Position numbers and translations under genes: made by a program. A stretch of 64,000 bases of DNA from Brevibacterium paucivorans (GTDB lineage: Bacteria > Actinomycetota > Actinomycetes > Actinomycetales > Brevibacteriaceae). The notes under the pieces were generated by a model. That model was given only the letters and a program-made list of their open reading frames with translations. It ran no database searches and had not been told where the DNA came from. The DNA lies in the NCBI RefSeq assembly GCF_016907735.1, contig NZ_JAFBCP010000001.1:1-64000 (forward strand). Direction: 5' to 3'. Shown here in pieces: positions 18,230-27,168 of this stretch; positions within the stretch are counted from its first letter, which is position 1, and the number at the start of each line of letters is the position of its first letter.

Positions 18230-19144
18230 TTACGCGTGTGTCCGCACGAATTCGCGGGCACCTTCAAGATCTTCAGCAGATTTAATCGCCAGAGTTTCGA
18301 CACCCTTCATGGAGCGCTTAGCGAGCCCGGTCAACGTGCCACCGGGAGCTAGCTCAATCAGGCCCGTCACCCCAGCCTCAACCAGCGTAGCCTGGCACAG
18401 ATCCCAGCGCACAGGACTGGTCACCTGGGATACCAAAGCGTCAACGTATTCGCGACCGGACTGGACGGTTTGACCGTCACGGTTCGACAGAATCGAAATA
18501 CGTGGGTCCTGTACCTCAAGACCAGTCGCCATATCAGCCAGCGGTGCCTGTGCTGACTTCATGTAATCCGTGTGGAACGCGCCGGCCACCTTCAGAGGAA
18601 TGACTCGGGCGCGCTCAGGTGGGTTCGCGACGAACTTCTCAATCGCTTCCAGGCTTCCAGCGGCAACAATCTGACCGCCACCGTTGACGTTCGCTGGGGC
18701 TAGTCCAGCCTCCTCGATCGCGCTGATGACATCTTCTGCGACACCACCCACGACAGCGGCCATGCCGGTTGGCTGGGCGTTCGACGCTTCAGCCATGCCC
18801 TGGGCGCGCACGTTGACAAACTTCATGCCGTCCTCAGCGCTGAGAATTCCAGCGACTACAGCGGCGCCGATCTCACCTACCGAGTGACCGGCGACAAACT
18901 GGGGGAGTGAGTCGTCTGCGAACAACTCATTAAACGTCGCAATTGCAGAAGCGACCAGAAGTGGCTGTGCAACGGCGGTGTCCTTAATTGTTTCTTCATC
19001 GGACTGCGTGCCGTGTTCCACCAAATCAATTCCACATGCGTGGCCAGCGGCTTCGATTGTCTCCCGGAAACTAGGCGACTCGAGGAACGAGTTTAGAAAG
19101 CCGGGCTTCTGTGCCCCTTGGCCTGGACATGCAACGACGAGCAT
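18230..19144 (-). CDS. fabD: Malonyl-CoA:ACP transacylase (FabD)
   Basis: This 304-residue transferase loads malonate onto ACP. The active Ser is in VAGHSVGEIGAA, and GQGAQKPGF lies near the N-terminus. GGGAGA precedes the ATG. It begins the FAS II operon. A short dyad, GAGAC-AGC-GTCTC (19158-19170), lies just upstream of its start and may be an operator for FasR. Confidence 0.95.
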   Translation of the reverse strand: MLVVACPGQGAQKPGFLNSFLESPSFRETIEAAGHACGIDLVEHGTQSDEETIKDTAVAQPLLVASAIATFNELFADDSLPQFVAGHSVGEIGAAVVAGILSAEDGMKFVNVRAQGMAEASNAQPTGMAAVVGGVAEDVISAIEEAGLAPANVNGGGQIVAAGSLEAIEKFVANPPERARVIPLKVAGAFHTDYMKSAQAPLADMATGLEVQDPRISILSNRDGQTVQSGREYVDALVSQVTSPVRWDLCQATLVEAGVTGLIELAPGGTLTGLAKRSMKGVETLAIKSAEDLEGAREFVRTHA

Positions 19145-19157
19145 TATTCTCCCATTC

Positions 19158-19170
19158 GAGACAGCGTCTC
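19158..19170. promoter_or_regulatory. Short dyad upstream of fabD
   Basis: GAGAC and GTCTC are inverted around AGC in the 101-base gap between fasR and fabD. Position suggests control of the fab operon, but a 5-bp arm is weak evidence. Confidence 0.25.
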
Positions 19171-19245
19171 ATGTGCGGACAAAGTACCGTGTGACAGCTT
19201 AACGAGTTATCGCTTCACCACTGTGATTTTGTGAGCAATCAACAA

Positions 19246-20439
19246 TTACATGCCCTCTGTCAGTCTGCCAAACACCAAAGCAATTCGCAGAACAAAACCG
19301 GCGCGCGCCTGGGTTGCATCGAGACCAATCAGTTCCTGAATCTTGCGAAGGCGGTACCGGACTGTATTTGGGTGAACCTCTAACGCCTTCGCGGTCGCCT
19401 CAAGTGAACCGCCAAAGTCTACGTAGTTCTCCGCCGTAGTGAGCAATTGGCCGCTCCCCATCGACAGTGGCTCATAGAACGTCCTCACCAGTTCATTCAC
19501 GGCAGTCTGATCGCCTGCCATGGCACGTTCTGGCAACAGATCCGACGCGAAAACCGGACGCGGAGAGTTAGGACGCGCGTACGCCGTCCGCAGCGCCCAG
19601 GACGCCGCAGCGGCACTGGCTCCCGCCTCGGCCAACGACGCTACCCGCGGCCCGATCACCACTTCTTGTGGCCCAAAGTACTGCAACAACTGACCCACTG
19701 CACGGTCAATATCAGTGGCACCACCCAGGACAATCAGCAAACGATTGTCGTGAATCCCCACCAGCGCGTCTTCACCCGCGCGCTGGGCAGCAGACCGCAC
19801 CTCGCTGAGGCCACCCTTGAACGTGCGAGCGGACGCGCGACCAATGATTACATGCACGGCAGCCTTCGACCGCCACCCATACGCTGCCGTTCGGCTCGCC
19901 AACTCGTCGACCGAGTCACCCCGCATGAGCGCGTCAATCACCATGGCCTCGAGGCGAACATCCCAACTTCCGCGCGCCTCGGCGGCACGGGCATATACAT
20001 CGGCGGCCGCAAAGGCGATTTCGCGCGAGAAAACCAGAACACCTTCTCGCAGGCTCTCCACATCAGTAGAGTTACCCAACTGGGCTACGTGCTCCTCCAC
20101 GACCTCAACTACGACGCGCAACAACTGCAGGGTCTGCTGCAGTGAGATGGTGCGCATGAGTTCGCGTGGCGCGTTGTGGAAGATCTCCGAAACAATCCCA
20201 ACCGGCGCATCGGGGTTGCGATACCACTCAATGAACGACGTAATACCCGCATGCGACAAATGAACAACCCATTTGCGTTCAGAGGGTGAAAGCCTACGGA
20301 ACCACGGTAGTTGGGCTTCGATCCGGCCTGCGGTCAACCGAGTGAGGGCGTCTTTACCCTTCTGGAGTCGCAAAATTGTGTCGTCGCGTCCGGAACGATC
20401 AGCGCTGAGGTTTCCGGACTTGGGAGAAGTCGAGAGCAT
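19246..20439 (-). CDS. fasR: PucR-family regulator, probable FasR
   Basis: This 397-residue regulator has a C-terminal PucR helix-turn-helix (ENYVDFGGSLEATAKALEVHPNTVRYRL, residues about 335-365) preceded by a GGDEF-like middle region. In Streptomyces the homologue FasR lies directly upstream of fabD-fabH-acpP-fabF and activates it. The same position here supports this name. It is co-directional with fabD and follows aceE, from which it is separated by two strong hairpins. Confidence 0.85.
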   Translation of the reverse strand: MLSTSPKSGNLSADRSGRDDTILRLQKGKDALTRLTAGRIEAQLPWFRRLSPSERKWVVHLSHAGITSFIEWYRNPDAPVGIVSEIFHNAPRELMRTISLQQTLQLLRVVVEVVEEHVAQLGNSTDVESLREGVLVFSREIAFAAADVYARAAEARGSWDVRLEAMVIDALMRGDSVDELASRTAAYGWRSKAAVHVIIGRASARTFKGGLSEVRSAAQRAGEDALVGIHDNRLLIVLGGATDIDRAVGQLLQYFGPQEVVIGPRVASLAEAGASAAAASWALRTAYARPNSPRPVFASDLLPERAMAGDQTAVNELVRTFYEPLSMGSGQLLTTAENYVDFGGSLEATAKALEVHPNTVRYRLRKIQELIGLDATQARAGFVLRIALVFGRLTEGM

Positions 20440-20493
20440 GAGCTCATGCTACATGCTTTTGCACAAAACGTTTGTAGGTCAGGGACAAGAAAA

Positions 20494-20530
20494 CGCCGAG
20501 GTCGCAGCGACTGTCGCTGCGACCTCGGCG
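20494..20530 (-). terminator. Strong terminator of aceE
   Basis: A 37-base near-perfect palindrome with 18-bp arms, each built from CGCCGAGGTCGCAGCGAC and its complement. On the minus strand it is followed by TTTTCTTG. Because the loop is almost absent in the full pairing, the real loop will be 3-5 bases. Confidence 0.85.
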
Positions 20531-20531
20531 G

Positions 20532-20554
20532 GGGTGCCACGCTGGGTGGCACCC
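20532..20554. terminator. Second hairpin after aceE
   Basis: The arms GGGTGCCAC and GTGGCACCC enclose GCTGG. It stands immediately before the larger palindrome in the direction of aceE transcription. No T-run follows, so it may instead protect the mRNA 3' end. Confidence 0.5.
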
Positions 20555-20572
20555 GGGTGGGGTGGGAGACTG

Positions 20573-23332
20573 TTAGGCGTCGCCTCCGGCCTCGCCGGTC
20601 GATCCGGCGCGAGGATCGTCGAGCTTGTACTTCTTGGACGCTTCCGCAGCCACCGATGGGTCGATTTCGCCCAGGTCAGCCAAGCTGATGAGCGCCTGGA
20701 CAACCACGGATTCGGCGTCGATGAGGAAGTGACGGCGAGCAGCTGCGCGGGTGTCAGAGATCGCGTAGTCGTCAGCTCCTAAGCTGGTGAAGTGGCCCGG
20801 CACGTACTGGCGGATCATGTCCGGCACCGTACGTGTGTAGTCCGAGGTCGCAATGACGGGACCCGGTGCGTCGGCGAGTTTCTGAGTCACGAATGGCACG
20901 CGACGTTCAGCACTTGGGTCGAGCAGGCGCTCGTCATCGCAGGCGAGACCGTCACGGCGTAGCTCCTGCCACGACGTCACCGACCACACGTCAGCCGATA
21001 CGTTCCAATCTTCTGCCAGTAGTTGCTGCGCCTCGATGATCCATGGGACTGCAACACCGGATGCCAGAAGCTGAACCTTCGGGCCGTCGAGTTCGGGGCC
21101 GTCGGACAGCTTGTAGATTCCCTTAAGCAGACCTTCAACGTCAAGGTCCTCAGGCTCTGCAGGCTGAACCATAGGTTCGTTGTACATAGTGATGTAGTAC
21201 GAAACGTTTGGGTCCTGACGCTCGTCCTCAGGGTCGTACATGCGCTTGAGACCATCGCGAACGATGTGACCAATTTCGTACACATACGCTGGGTCATACG
21301 ACACGATCGACGGGAACGTCGACGACAACACGTGCGAGTGGCCATCTCCGTGCTGGAGACCTTCAGCTGTCAGCGTGGTACGCCCAGCCGTTGCACCCAG
21401 GATGAATCCGCGTGCCAACTGGTCGCCTGCTGCCCAGAAAGCGTCGCCGGAACGCTGGAACCCGAACATGGAGTAGAAGATGTAGAACGGGATCATAGGC
21501 TCGCCGTGCGTGGCGTAGCTGGTACCGACTGCGTTGTATGCGGCGACCGAACCATCTTCGTTAATTCCCATGTGCAGGATCTGGCCGTCGGTCGCTTCTT
21601 TGTATGCGAGGAACAGGTCACGGTCAACCGACACGTAGTTCTGTCCGTGCGGGTTGTAGATCTTCGCAGTTGGGAAGAACGAGTCCATTCCAAAAGTGCG
21701 TGCTTCGTCAGGAATGATCGGAACAACGCGCTTCCCGAATTCCTTGTCACGCATAATGTCTTTCAGAATGCGCACAAAGCCCATGGTCGAGGCAATCGCC
21801 TGCGTGCCAGAGCCCTTCTTGGCCATGGCGTATGCCTTGTCGCCAGGCAACGCAATCTGCGTGTACTTGGAGCGACGCTCAGGCGAGAAACCACCCAGTT
21901 CGCGTCGACGTTCCAGCATGTACTGGATTTCAGGCGCGTCCTCACCGGGGTGATAGTACGGAGGAAGCTTGGGGTTCTTCTCGAGTTCTTCGTCAGAGAT
22001 CGGAATTGAGAAGTGATCGCGGGCCAGCTTGAGGTCCTCAACGGTCATCTTCTTCATCTGGTGCGTAGCGTTACGCGCTTCGAACGTAGGTCCAAGCGAG
22101 TAACCCTTGACCGTCATCACAAGGATCGCTGTGGGCTGACCGGTGTGTTCGACCGCCGCCTTGTAGGCTGCGTACACCTTGCGGTAGTCGTGGCCACCGC
22201 GCTTGAGGTTCCAGATTTCTTCGTCGGTCATGTCGGCGACCATGGCCTTGGTGCGTGGGTCGCGACCAAAGAAGTTGTCGCGCACGAAGCCACCGGACTC
22301 ACCCTTGTAGGTCTGGTAGTCGCCGTCCGGCGTTGCGTTCATGAGGTTCACGAGCGCACCGTCGCGGTCCTTTGCCAGCAGAGCGTCCCATTCACGACCC
22401 CAGATGACCTTAATGACGTTCCAGCCGGCACCTCGGAAGAACGCTTCGAGCTCCTGAACGATCTTTCCGTTACCACGTACCGGCCCGTCGAGGCGCTGCA
22501 GGTTGCAGTTGATGATGAAGTTCAGGTTGTCGAGCTCTTCGAACGCTGCGTACTGCAACATTCCGCGACTTTCTGGTTCGTCGAGTTCACCGTCACCCAG
22601 GAAGGCGAACACACGCTGCTGGGAGGTGTCCTTAATTCCACGGTTGAGCAGGTACTTGTCGAACATTGCCTGCGTAATCGCGTTCATGGGCCCCAGTCCC
22701 ATGGACACGGTTGGGAATTCCCAGAAGTCCTGCATGTGACGTGGGTGCGGGTATGAAGGAAGCCCGAATGGCTTACCGTCCACGTAGTGCGACTTCATCT
22801 GGCGGAACCCGTCGAGCTGGTCGGCGCTCAAGCGACCTTCCAGGAATGCGCGAGCGTACATACCGGGGGAGGCGTGACCTTGGTAGAACACGTGGTCGCC
22901 ACCGCCTGGGTGGTCTTTGCCGCGGAAGAAGTGGTTAAGCCCCACTTCGTAGAGAGTCGCGGCGGAGGCATACGTGGAGATGTGTCCGCCCACTTCGATG
23001 CCCGGGCGCTGCGCGCGGTGAACCATGACGGCTGCGTTCCAGCGGAGCCAGCGACGGTACCGGCGTTCAACCTCTTCGTCTCCCGGGAACCACGGTTCGT
23101 CTTCAGGTCCGATCGTGTTAATAAAGTCTGTTGCTGTCAGGCTGGGCACGCCGATGCGCTTCTGACGCGCACGGTTAAGCAGGCTGAGCATGACATAGCG
23201 GGCACGAGACTGCCCGGCTTCATCGATGACGGCGTCAAGGGACTCAAGCCATTCCTGAGTTTCTTGAGGATCTGTGTCGGGCACTTGGCTGGGGAGACCG
23301 TTAAGAATTGGTCCATGCCTCTTACTGTCCAC
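20573..23332 (-). CDS. aceE: Pyruvate dehydrogenase E1 (homodimeric AceE)
   Basis: This is a 919-residue thiamine diphosphate enzyme that decarboxylates pyruvate and acetylates the lipoyl E2. The ThDP motif is [14 protein letters not shown] to [14 protein letters not shown], and the transketolase-like middle and C-terminal domains follow ([20 protein letters not shown]). The size matches the homodimeric class found with FAS II genes in actinobacteria. The lipoyl E2 and E3 partners are probably sucB and lpd at the other end of the window. The gene has its own promoter region (23333-23577, shared with a divergent gene). Confidence 0.96.
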   Translation of the reverse strand: MDSKRHGPILNGLPSQVPDTDPQETQEWLESLDAVIDEAGQSRARYVMLSLLNRARQKRIGVPSLTATDFINTIGPEDEPWFPGDEEVERRYRRWLRWNAAVMVHRAQRPGIEVGGHISTYASAATLYEVGLNHFFRGKDHPGGGDHVFYQGHASPGMYARAFLEGRLSADQLDGFRQMKSHYVDGKPFGLPSYPHPRHMQDFWEFPTVSMGLGPMNAITQAMFDKYLLNRGIKDTSQQRVFAFLGDGELDEPESRGMLQYAAFEELDNLNFIINCNLQRLDGPVRGNGKIVQELEAFFRGAGWNVIKVIWGREWDALLAKDRDGALVNLMNATPDGDYQTYKGESGGFVRDNFFGRDPRTKAMVADMTDEEIWNLKRGGHDYRKVYAAYKAAVEHTGQPTAILVMTVKGYSLGPTFEARNATHQMKKMTVEDLKLARDHFSIPISDEELEKNPKLPPYYHPGEDAPEIQYMLERRRELGGFSPERRSKYTQIALPGDKAYAMAKKGSGTQAIASTMGFVRILKDIMRDKEFGKRVVPIIPDEARTFGMDSFFPTAKIYNPHGQNYVSVDRDLFLAYKEATDGQILHMGINEDGSVAAYNAVGTSYATHGEPMIPFYIFYSMFGFQRSGDAFWAAGDQLARGFILGATAGRTTLTAEGLQHGDGHSHVLSSTFPSIVSYDPAYVYEIGHIVRDGLKRMYDPEDERQDPNVSYYITMYNEPMVQPAEPEDLDVEGLLKGIYKLSDGPELDGPKVQLLASGVAVPWIIEAQQLLAEDWNVSADVWSVTSWQELRRDGLACDDERLLDPSAERRVPFVTQKLADAPGPVIATSDYTRTVPDMIRQYVPGHFTSLGADDYAISDTRAAARRHFLIDAESVVVQALISLADLGEIDPSVAAEASKKYKLDDPRAGSTGEAGGDA

Positions 23333-23577
23333 TTAGTTTTCCTCCTGAACGATAGTGGTCCACCCGGTGACACACTCACCGCAGTAACCGATCCGTTGGC
23401 TGTTTTCTAGCCTAAACCGATTACGCGTCTAGTTGCGCTGTTCATACAGACAAAACGGCCTAGTGTGGTGCTAGTAACACAGTATGAGGTCAGCTATTTG
23501 GTCGATTGCGCGACGCGGAGGTTTCAAAATGTTCATTAGGTTTGCCCAAGAGCGAACTTACGGGAAGAATAGGAGAC

Positions 23578-24006
23578 ATGAGTAACACCCCGTCAGGAAG
23601 GACGCTCGACTGTACTCGCACTAACCCTCTGGGATTAGAAAAGGGTACATACATTCAGGAAATCGGCTATGACGACGATGTTGACTTCGCCTTGCGCGAG
23701 GCAATCGAGAAGGTCACAGGCGAAGAGATGGCCGATGAGGATGTCGACGACGTCTTTGACGCGATCGTCATGTGGTGGCGATCAGATGATCCCGACCTCA
23801 CCGACGCAATCGTAGACGCGCAGACCACACTGACCGATGGTGGCGTCGTATGGCTTCTCACTCCCAAGGCTGGACGCGAAGGTCACATCGCTCCCGTTGA
23901 TATCAACGCGGCTGCTCCAACCGCTGGCATGCACGTGACTAAAACTGTCAGTGTGTGTGACGACTGGTCCGCTGTGCGTCTGGTTGGCAAAAAGTCGTAC
24001 GGGTAA
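23578..24006 (+). CDS. DUF3052 family protein
   Basis: This 142-residue protein is of unknown function and belongs to the DUF3052 family, which is regularly found beside aceE in actinobacteria. The acidic middle (EEMADEDVDDVFDAIVMWWRSDD) and the C-terminal VCDDWSAVRLVGKKSYG are recognisable. The ATG at 23578 follows AGGAG; a longer frame to 23506 lacks support. Its stop overlaps the next start (TAATG), so it is translationally coupled to a peroxiredoxin. Confidence 0.85.
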   Translation: MSNTPSGRTLDCTRTNPLGLEKGTYIQEIGYDDDVDFALREAIEKVTGEEMADEDVDDVFDAIVMWWRSDDPDLTDAIVDAQTTLTDGGVVWLLTPKAGREGHIAPVDINAAAPTAGMHVTKTVSVCDDWSAVRLVGKKSYG

Positions 24007-24497
24007 TGACCCTCGCTGACGCGCACCCTGGTTGGACGCGTGAGTGTCACACCCACCTTGGGCCGGCTGTGTCCCTGTCGACGGTGGGTGATCTTGCCGT
24101 CCCTGAGGTTGACCAACATGGCGTGTTGGCCGTGTTTGTCCCGTTTGCGTTTACGCCCACGTGTCACGCCGAGGTGGGAGAACTTTCCGCGTCCCGCGAA
24201 GTTTTGGAGGGCGCCGGTATCGCCTGCACGATCATTTCGTGCGATTCGAAGTTCACCCAAGCCGCATGGGTGGAGACGGCGGGTTCTGCGTGGCCGCTCA
24301 TGTCTGACTTCTGGCCGCATGGCGCTTTGAGTCGCGACTTTGGTGTGTTCGATGAGCAGTCGGGGATGGCTGTGCGCGGCACCTTTGCGCTGAATATGAA
24401 CGGGCAGATCGTTGACTCCGAGGTCCTACAGCCTGGCCAGAAACGCGATTTTACCGAGCGTGGTCTGGCTCGATGGATTGACGCCCTCACTACATAG
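24006..24497 (+). CDS. Peroxiredoxin (AhpE/BCP-like)
   Basis: This 163-residue thioredoxin-fold protein has the peroxidatic motif PFAFTPTCHAEVGEL. Further Cys residues appear in AGIACTIISCD, so a 1-Cys or atypical 2-Cys mechanism is possible. AhpE-type proteins of this length occur in the same context next to DUF3052 in actinobacteria and may use mycothiol or mycoredoxin. The start overlaps the DUF3052 stop by one base. Confidence 0.85.
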   Translation: MTLADAHPGWTRECHTHLGPAVSLSTVGDLAVPEVDQHGVLAVFVPFAFTPTCHAEVGELSASREVLEGAGIACTIISCDSKFTQAAWVETAGSAWPLMSDFWPHGALSRDFGVFDEQSGMAVRGTFALNMNGQIVDSEVLQPGQKRDFTERGLARWIDALTT

Positions 24498-24568
24498 CGG
24501 TCACCTCTCGCATTATTAAGTCGCTTCCACCATGATGGTGATAGACACCTCACGAGGAAGGACTTCTG

Positions 24569-24958
24569 ATGGCCACTCTGTTTACCAAAATCATCGACGG
24601 CGAAATCCCTGCAACGTTTGTCTACGAAGACGATCGTTGTGTCGCGTTCATGGACATCCAGCCTTTGACTGACGGTCACCTTCTGGTTGTGCCACGTGAA
24701 GAAGTAGACCACTGGCTTGATCTTGACGATGACCTGGTATCCCACCTCTTCACGGTGGCAAAGAAGCTCGGAAACGCACAGAAGAAAGCGTTTGGTTGCG
24801 AACGCGTAGGGCTTATTGTGCAAGGGTTCGAGGTTCCCCACGTTCACATTCACGTGTTCCCAACGAATCAAATTTCTGACTTTGACTTGGCGAACAAACA
24901 CGACACAACAGCGGAAGCTCGTGAAGAAGCTGCGTCGAAGATCAAAGTGGCGCTGTAA
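24569..24958 (+). CDS. HIT family hydrolase
   Basis: This 129-residue protein carries the histidine triad HVHIHVFP near residue 95 and the N-terminal FTKIIDGEIPATFVYEDD of the HINT branch. It likely hydrolyses adenosine 5'-phosphoramidate-type nucleotides in the cytoplasm. A GAGGAAGG ribosome site precedes the ATG. A small palindrome, CACCATGATGGTG, lies about 30 bases upstream. The exact substrate is unknown. Confidence 0.9.
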   Translation: MATLFTKIIDGEIPATFVYEDDRCVAFMDIQPLTDGHLLVVPREEVDHWLDLDDDLVSHLFTVAKKLGNAQKKAFGCERVGLIVQGFEVPHVHIHVFPTNQISDFDLANKHDTTAEAREEAASKIKVAL

Positions 24959-25024
24959 ACGAGTTTTGCGTTCTGAAAGATGTATGCCATAATCTTTCAG
25001 TGGTCAGCGAAAGATCCTGACCAG

Positions 25025-25098
25025 GGGCCTATAGCTCAGTTGGCTAGAGCATCTCGTTTACACCGAGAGGGTCGGGGGTTCGAGTCCCTCTGGGCCCA
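25025..25098 (+). tRNA. tRNA-Val (anticodon TAC)
   Basis: The acceptor stem pairs GGGCCTA with TGGGCCC. The anticodon stem TCTCG/CGAGA holds loop TTTACAC, giving anticodon TAC. The T-arm is GGGGGTTCGAGTCCCTC. CCA is not encoded. Its 3' end is repeated at 27150-27165, suggesting use as an integration site. Confidence 0.95.
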
Positions 25099-25102
25099 CA
25101 TT
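25087..25102. repeat. tRNA 3'-tail direct repeat, left copy
   Basis: CCTCTGGGCCCACATT covers the end of the tRNA-Val T-arm, its acceptor strand and four bases beyond. An identical copy is at 27150-27165. It is a candidate attachment site. Confidence 0.7.
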
Positions 25103-25104
25103 TG

Positions 25105-25143
25105 AAAATTCCCGAGGCATGTTGATCATGCCTCGGGAATTTT
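25105..25143 (+). terminator. Terminator after tRNA-Val
   Basis: The perfect 17-bp arms AAAATTCCCGAGGCATG and CATGCCTCGGGAATTTT flank TTGAT, and TTTTG ends the right arm. It is a strong bidirectional hairpin. Confidence 0.9.
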
Positions 25144-25208
25144 GTTTATGCGATCTCATCGGCGACATTGCGGGTTATTGGCCAAAAAGTGTGTATGGGT
25201 CGGGCGTG

Positions 25209-25445
25209 TCAGGGGTGTTTTCCGGCCCATCCTTGTCGGAGTTTGATGCCGTCTTCGTAGGTGAAGCCGGTGTCGTATTCTGCGGGTCCGATGGGTTCGT
25301 CGGGTTGGTCGTGGCGTGTTTTTTGTGGCGTAGGTGCGTTGTTTGAGGAATGTGTTCCAGGTGGCTTCCCAGTGAAGGAATCCTGCTGTCCAGGAGGCGA
25401 GTTTTTCGCGGTCACACCATTGCCAGTCAATGACATGGGTGCCGG
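25209..25445 (-). pseudogene. Unidentified broken coding remnant
   Basis: On the minus strand one frame reads VIDWQWCDREKLASWTAGF and then, after an A-rich run, a protein-like sequence continues in a second frame, ending DEPIGPAEYDTGFTYEDG and KLRQGWAGKHP before a stop. This suggests a single frameshifted gene whose 5' end is cut by the adjacent MFS remnant. I do not recognise the family. Confidence 0.3.
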
Positions 25446-25459
25446 TTGCCACAGCCACC

Positions 25460-25851
25460 TTCATGAGCTCGGTTGAGCAGGTCTCAGTCGCATCGGCGTC
25501 GGCCGCCAACACCGCAGTCAGGCAAATCAGCACGGCCTTGGGAATCGCCGTGTTCGGCGCGGTTTCAACCCGAGCGTTCCAGGCGAGAGTCCAAGACAGC
25601 GGCTTGTTCGAGGCTTGGTCTCTGCCTCAAGGCGCCGACGCATTGGTGACCACAGTAATCGGTAGCCTGCGTGCTCTTGTCCCGGCAGCCGAAGCTGGGG
25701 TGAGAACTGCCTTAGACTATTCAACGAATCGTTCGTAGCGGACTTCAGCGTGGGAACTGCCATCGCAGCCTTCGGACTTTTGGCCACGCTTCTCATGCCA
25801 CGCTCATCAACAGCACCCATCCAATCTTCTCAGGAATCCAGGAGCAGGTGA
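25460..25851 (+). pseudogene. C-terminal remnant of an EmrB/QacA-type MFS exporter
   Basis: The frame shows SVASASAANTAVRQISTALG and IAVFGAV, the typical late transmembrane region of 14-TM drug exporters (DHA2 family). The frame stops at 25738, but the adjacent frame continues as FVADFSVGTAIAAFGLLATLLMP to a stop at 25849-25851, the expected last helix. So the fragment lacks its first ~370 residues and has a frameshift near 25710-25730. It abuts the SRPBCC-like gene by one base, as if once co-transcribed with it. Confidence 0.65.
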
Positions 25852-25852
25852 A

Positions 25853-26413
25853 ATGAGATCCATCTTTGATTGGTTCACAACGACTAACGCAGGCCCTGAA
25901 GATATCGCGCTGACAACCCCCGCGGATCGGTTGATCCCTGACCCGAAAGCCCGGTGGGTCCGATGCGCGGACATTGCTGCTGACCCGGAGATCGTTTATC
26001 GCTGGCTGTGCCAGCTGACGGTGGCGCCCTACAGCTTCGATTTCATCGACATGCCGGGCAGGCGAAGCCCAGAGAGGTTGATCCCAGGTGCTGAGGACCT
26101 ACGCCTCGGCCAGCCATTCATGATCTTCTCGCTGACGGACTTCGTCGAAGGGAGCTACATCGCCGGTGTATCACGTCCCGAGTTCAAAGGCGTGTACGGA
26201 ACGATCGCCGTGTCCTATGAGGCAACCCCCAGCGGAACCGGATGCCGTCTGCGGGCCACCGCATGCGTCGGTGCCGATCTGTCCGGTTGGCGACGAGGAC
26301 TGCTTGCCGTTGGCGATTGGGTTATGGCAGGGCAACAACTCAGGCGCCTGAAAACCCTCTCGGAACGCACAGCGAGCGGGCCAGCGATCGCCCCTGAACG
26401 GTCAGAGCAATGA
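25853..26413 (+). CDS. SRPBCC-like (polyketide cyclase fold) protein
   Basis: This is a 186-residue intact frame starting ATG with GGAGCAGG upstream. The pattern ARWVRCADIAADPEIVYRWL followed by a beta-rich middle and a C-terminal long helix (GWRRGLLAVGDWVMAGQQLRRLK) resembles START/SRPBCC lipid- or polyketide-binding proteins. No catalytic residues can be assigned. It sits between an exporter remnant and a truncated NRPS domain and overlaps the latter by four bases (ATGA), so it looks like part of a former secondary-metabolite operon. Confidence 0.55.
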   Translation: MRSIFDWFTTTNAGPEDIALTTPADRLIPDPKARWVRCADIAADPEIVYRWLCQLTVAPYSFDFIDMPGRRSPERLIPGAEDLRLGQPFMIFSLTDFVEGSYIAGVSRPEFKGVYGTIAVSYEATPSGTGCRLRATACVGADLSGWRRGLLAVGDWVMAGQQLRRLKTLSERTASGPAIAPERSEQ

Positions 26414-26781
26414 CTTCACGCAGTTTTGAATTCTCGGGGCCGGAGCTGGACACACTCCAGCAAATGCTGCTCCGTCCGAACAACACATCGCTCAAGGCGC
26501 CACTACTTTACGACGTCACCGGATTGGACTCCGATCGTGTAGCTTCCGCTGTCACCGGAGTCCTGGCGCGTCACACGTCGCTCCGATCGGCTCTGACGAA
26601 GACCCCGCAGGGTGAGACCAAGTTAATCGAGCGCGACCCAGTCTCTTGTGCTGTTCGGCATTACGGCATCATCGACGCTCACACCGCCAGATCGCTCTTA
26701 CGCGCTCTAGCCGACGTTCCATTCACAATGAATGGCGGTCCCTTGGTGTGTCTCATCTTCGTGAGACGTCAGTCCGAGTGA
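26410..26781 (+). pseudogene. Truncated NRPS condensation domain
   Basis: This 123-residue frame reads like the start of a condensation domain: an N-terminal PLLYDVTGLDSDRVASAVT, the helix VLARHTSLRSAL, and a PFTMNGGPLVCLIFV strand. The stop falls before the HHxxxDG catalytic motif expected about 30 residues later, and the remaining synthetase is absent. It starts inside the SRPBCC gene (ATGA overlap). It is best read as the scar of a deleted peptide synthetase. Confidence 0.6.
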
Positions 26782-27149
26782 AGCGTTCCGATGCGTTAAG
26801 CCAAGTCCAGATGGCGCCAAACGAGCAAGACTACGCGTTATATTGCGTAGTTTCGCTCACTTGGGGGTGCGGACATTTTGTTAGACAGTTTCGGCTGCGG
26901 CCACATACGCTTCGGAACCCAAGGTGACCGTGCCTGTTCGTGTCACGCTGCTGGCCGTGGTGGTGGGTGCGGTTGCGTCATCAGTTCGGAAGAGACGCTC
27001 ACGGTAAAGGCGCTGGCTGTCAAGTATGTGCCGACTCATGTGTCAACTGTCATTCACGTGGTGGTGTCAACGATGTGTCGACTCATGTGTCAACGATCAT
27101 CAGGCTGTTCCAAACGCACATGGTGTCAACTATGTCCTGAAACCAGACA
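26782..27149. other. Gene-free stretch with IS-end-like repeats
   Basis: No convincing gene is present. GTGTCAAC occurs four times (27040, 27064, 27087, 27123), CGACTCATGTGTCAAC occurs twice (27032 and 27079, 47 bases apart), and GGTGTC (27122) to GACACC (27146) forms a 30-base inverted-end block touching the tRNA tail. The pattern recalls the termini of IS481-type elements, by memory rather than by search. Confidence 0.45.
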
Positions 27150-27165
27150 CCTCTGGGCCCACATT
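27150..27165. repeat. tRNA 3'-tail direct repeat, right copy
   Basis: CCTCTGGGCCCACATT is identical to 25087-25102 but lacks the rest of a tRNA upstream. It marks the right boundary of the accessory segment. Confidence 0.7.
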
Positions 27166-27168
27166 GTG

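Larger units (their letters stand above)
25099..27165. mobile_element. Decayed genomic island in tRNA-Val
   Basis: About 2 kb is bounded by two copies of the tRNA-Val 3' tail. It contains frameshifted or truncated genes (MFS pump, NRPS condensation domain), an unidentified broken frame, a SRPBCC-like gene, and IS-end-like repeats. No integrase is visible, so it is a remnant. An alternative is that a second tandem tRNA-Val lost its 5' part by deletion and accessory DNA filled the site. Confidence 0.6.

Noticed and set aside
21023-22009. 328-residue plus-strand open frame inside aceE
   Set aside because: It is antisense to conserved AceE sequence and has no recognisable motif or ribosome site.
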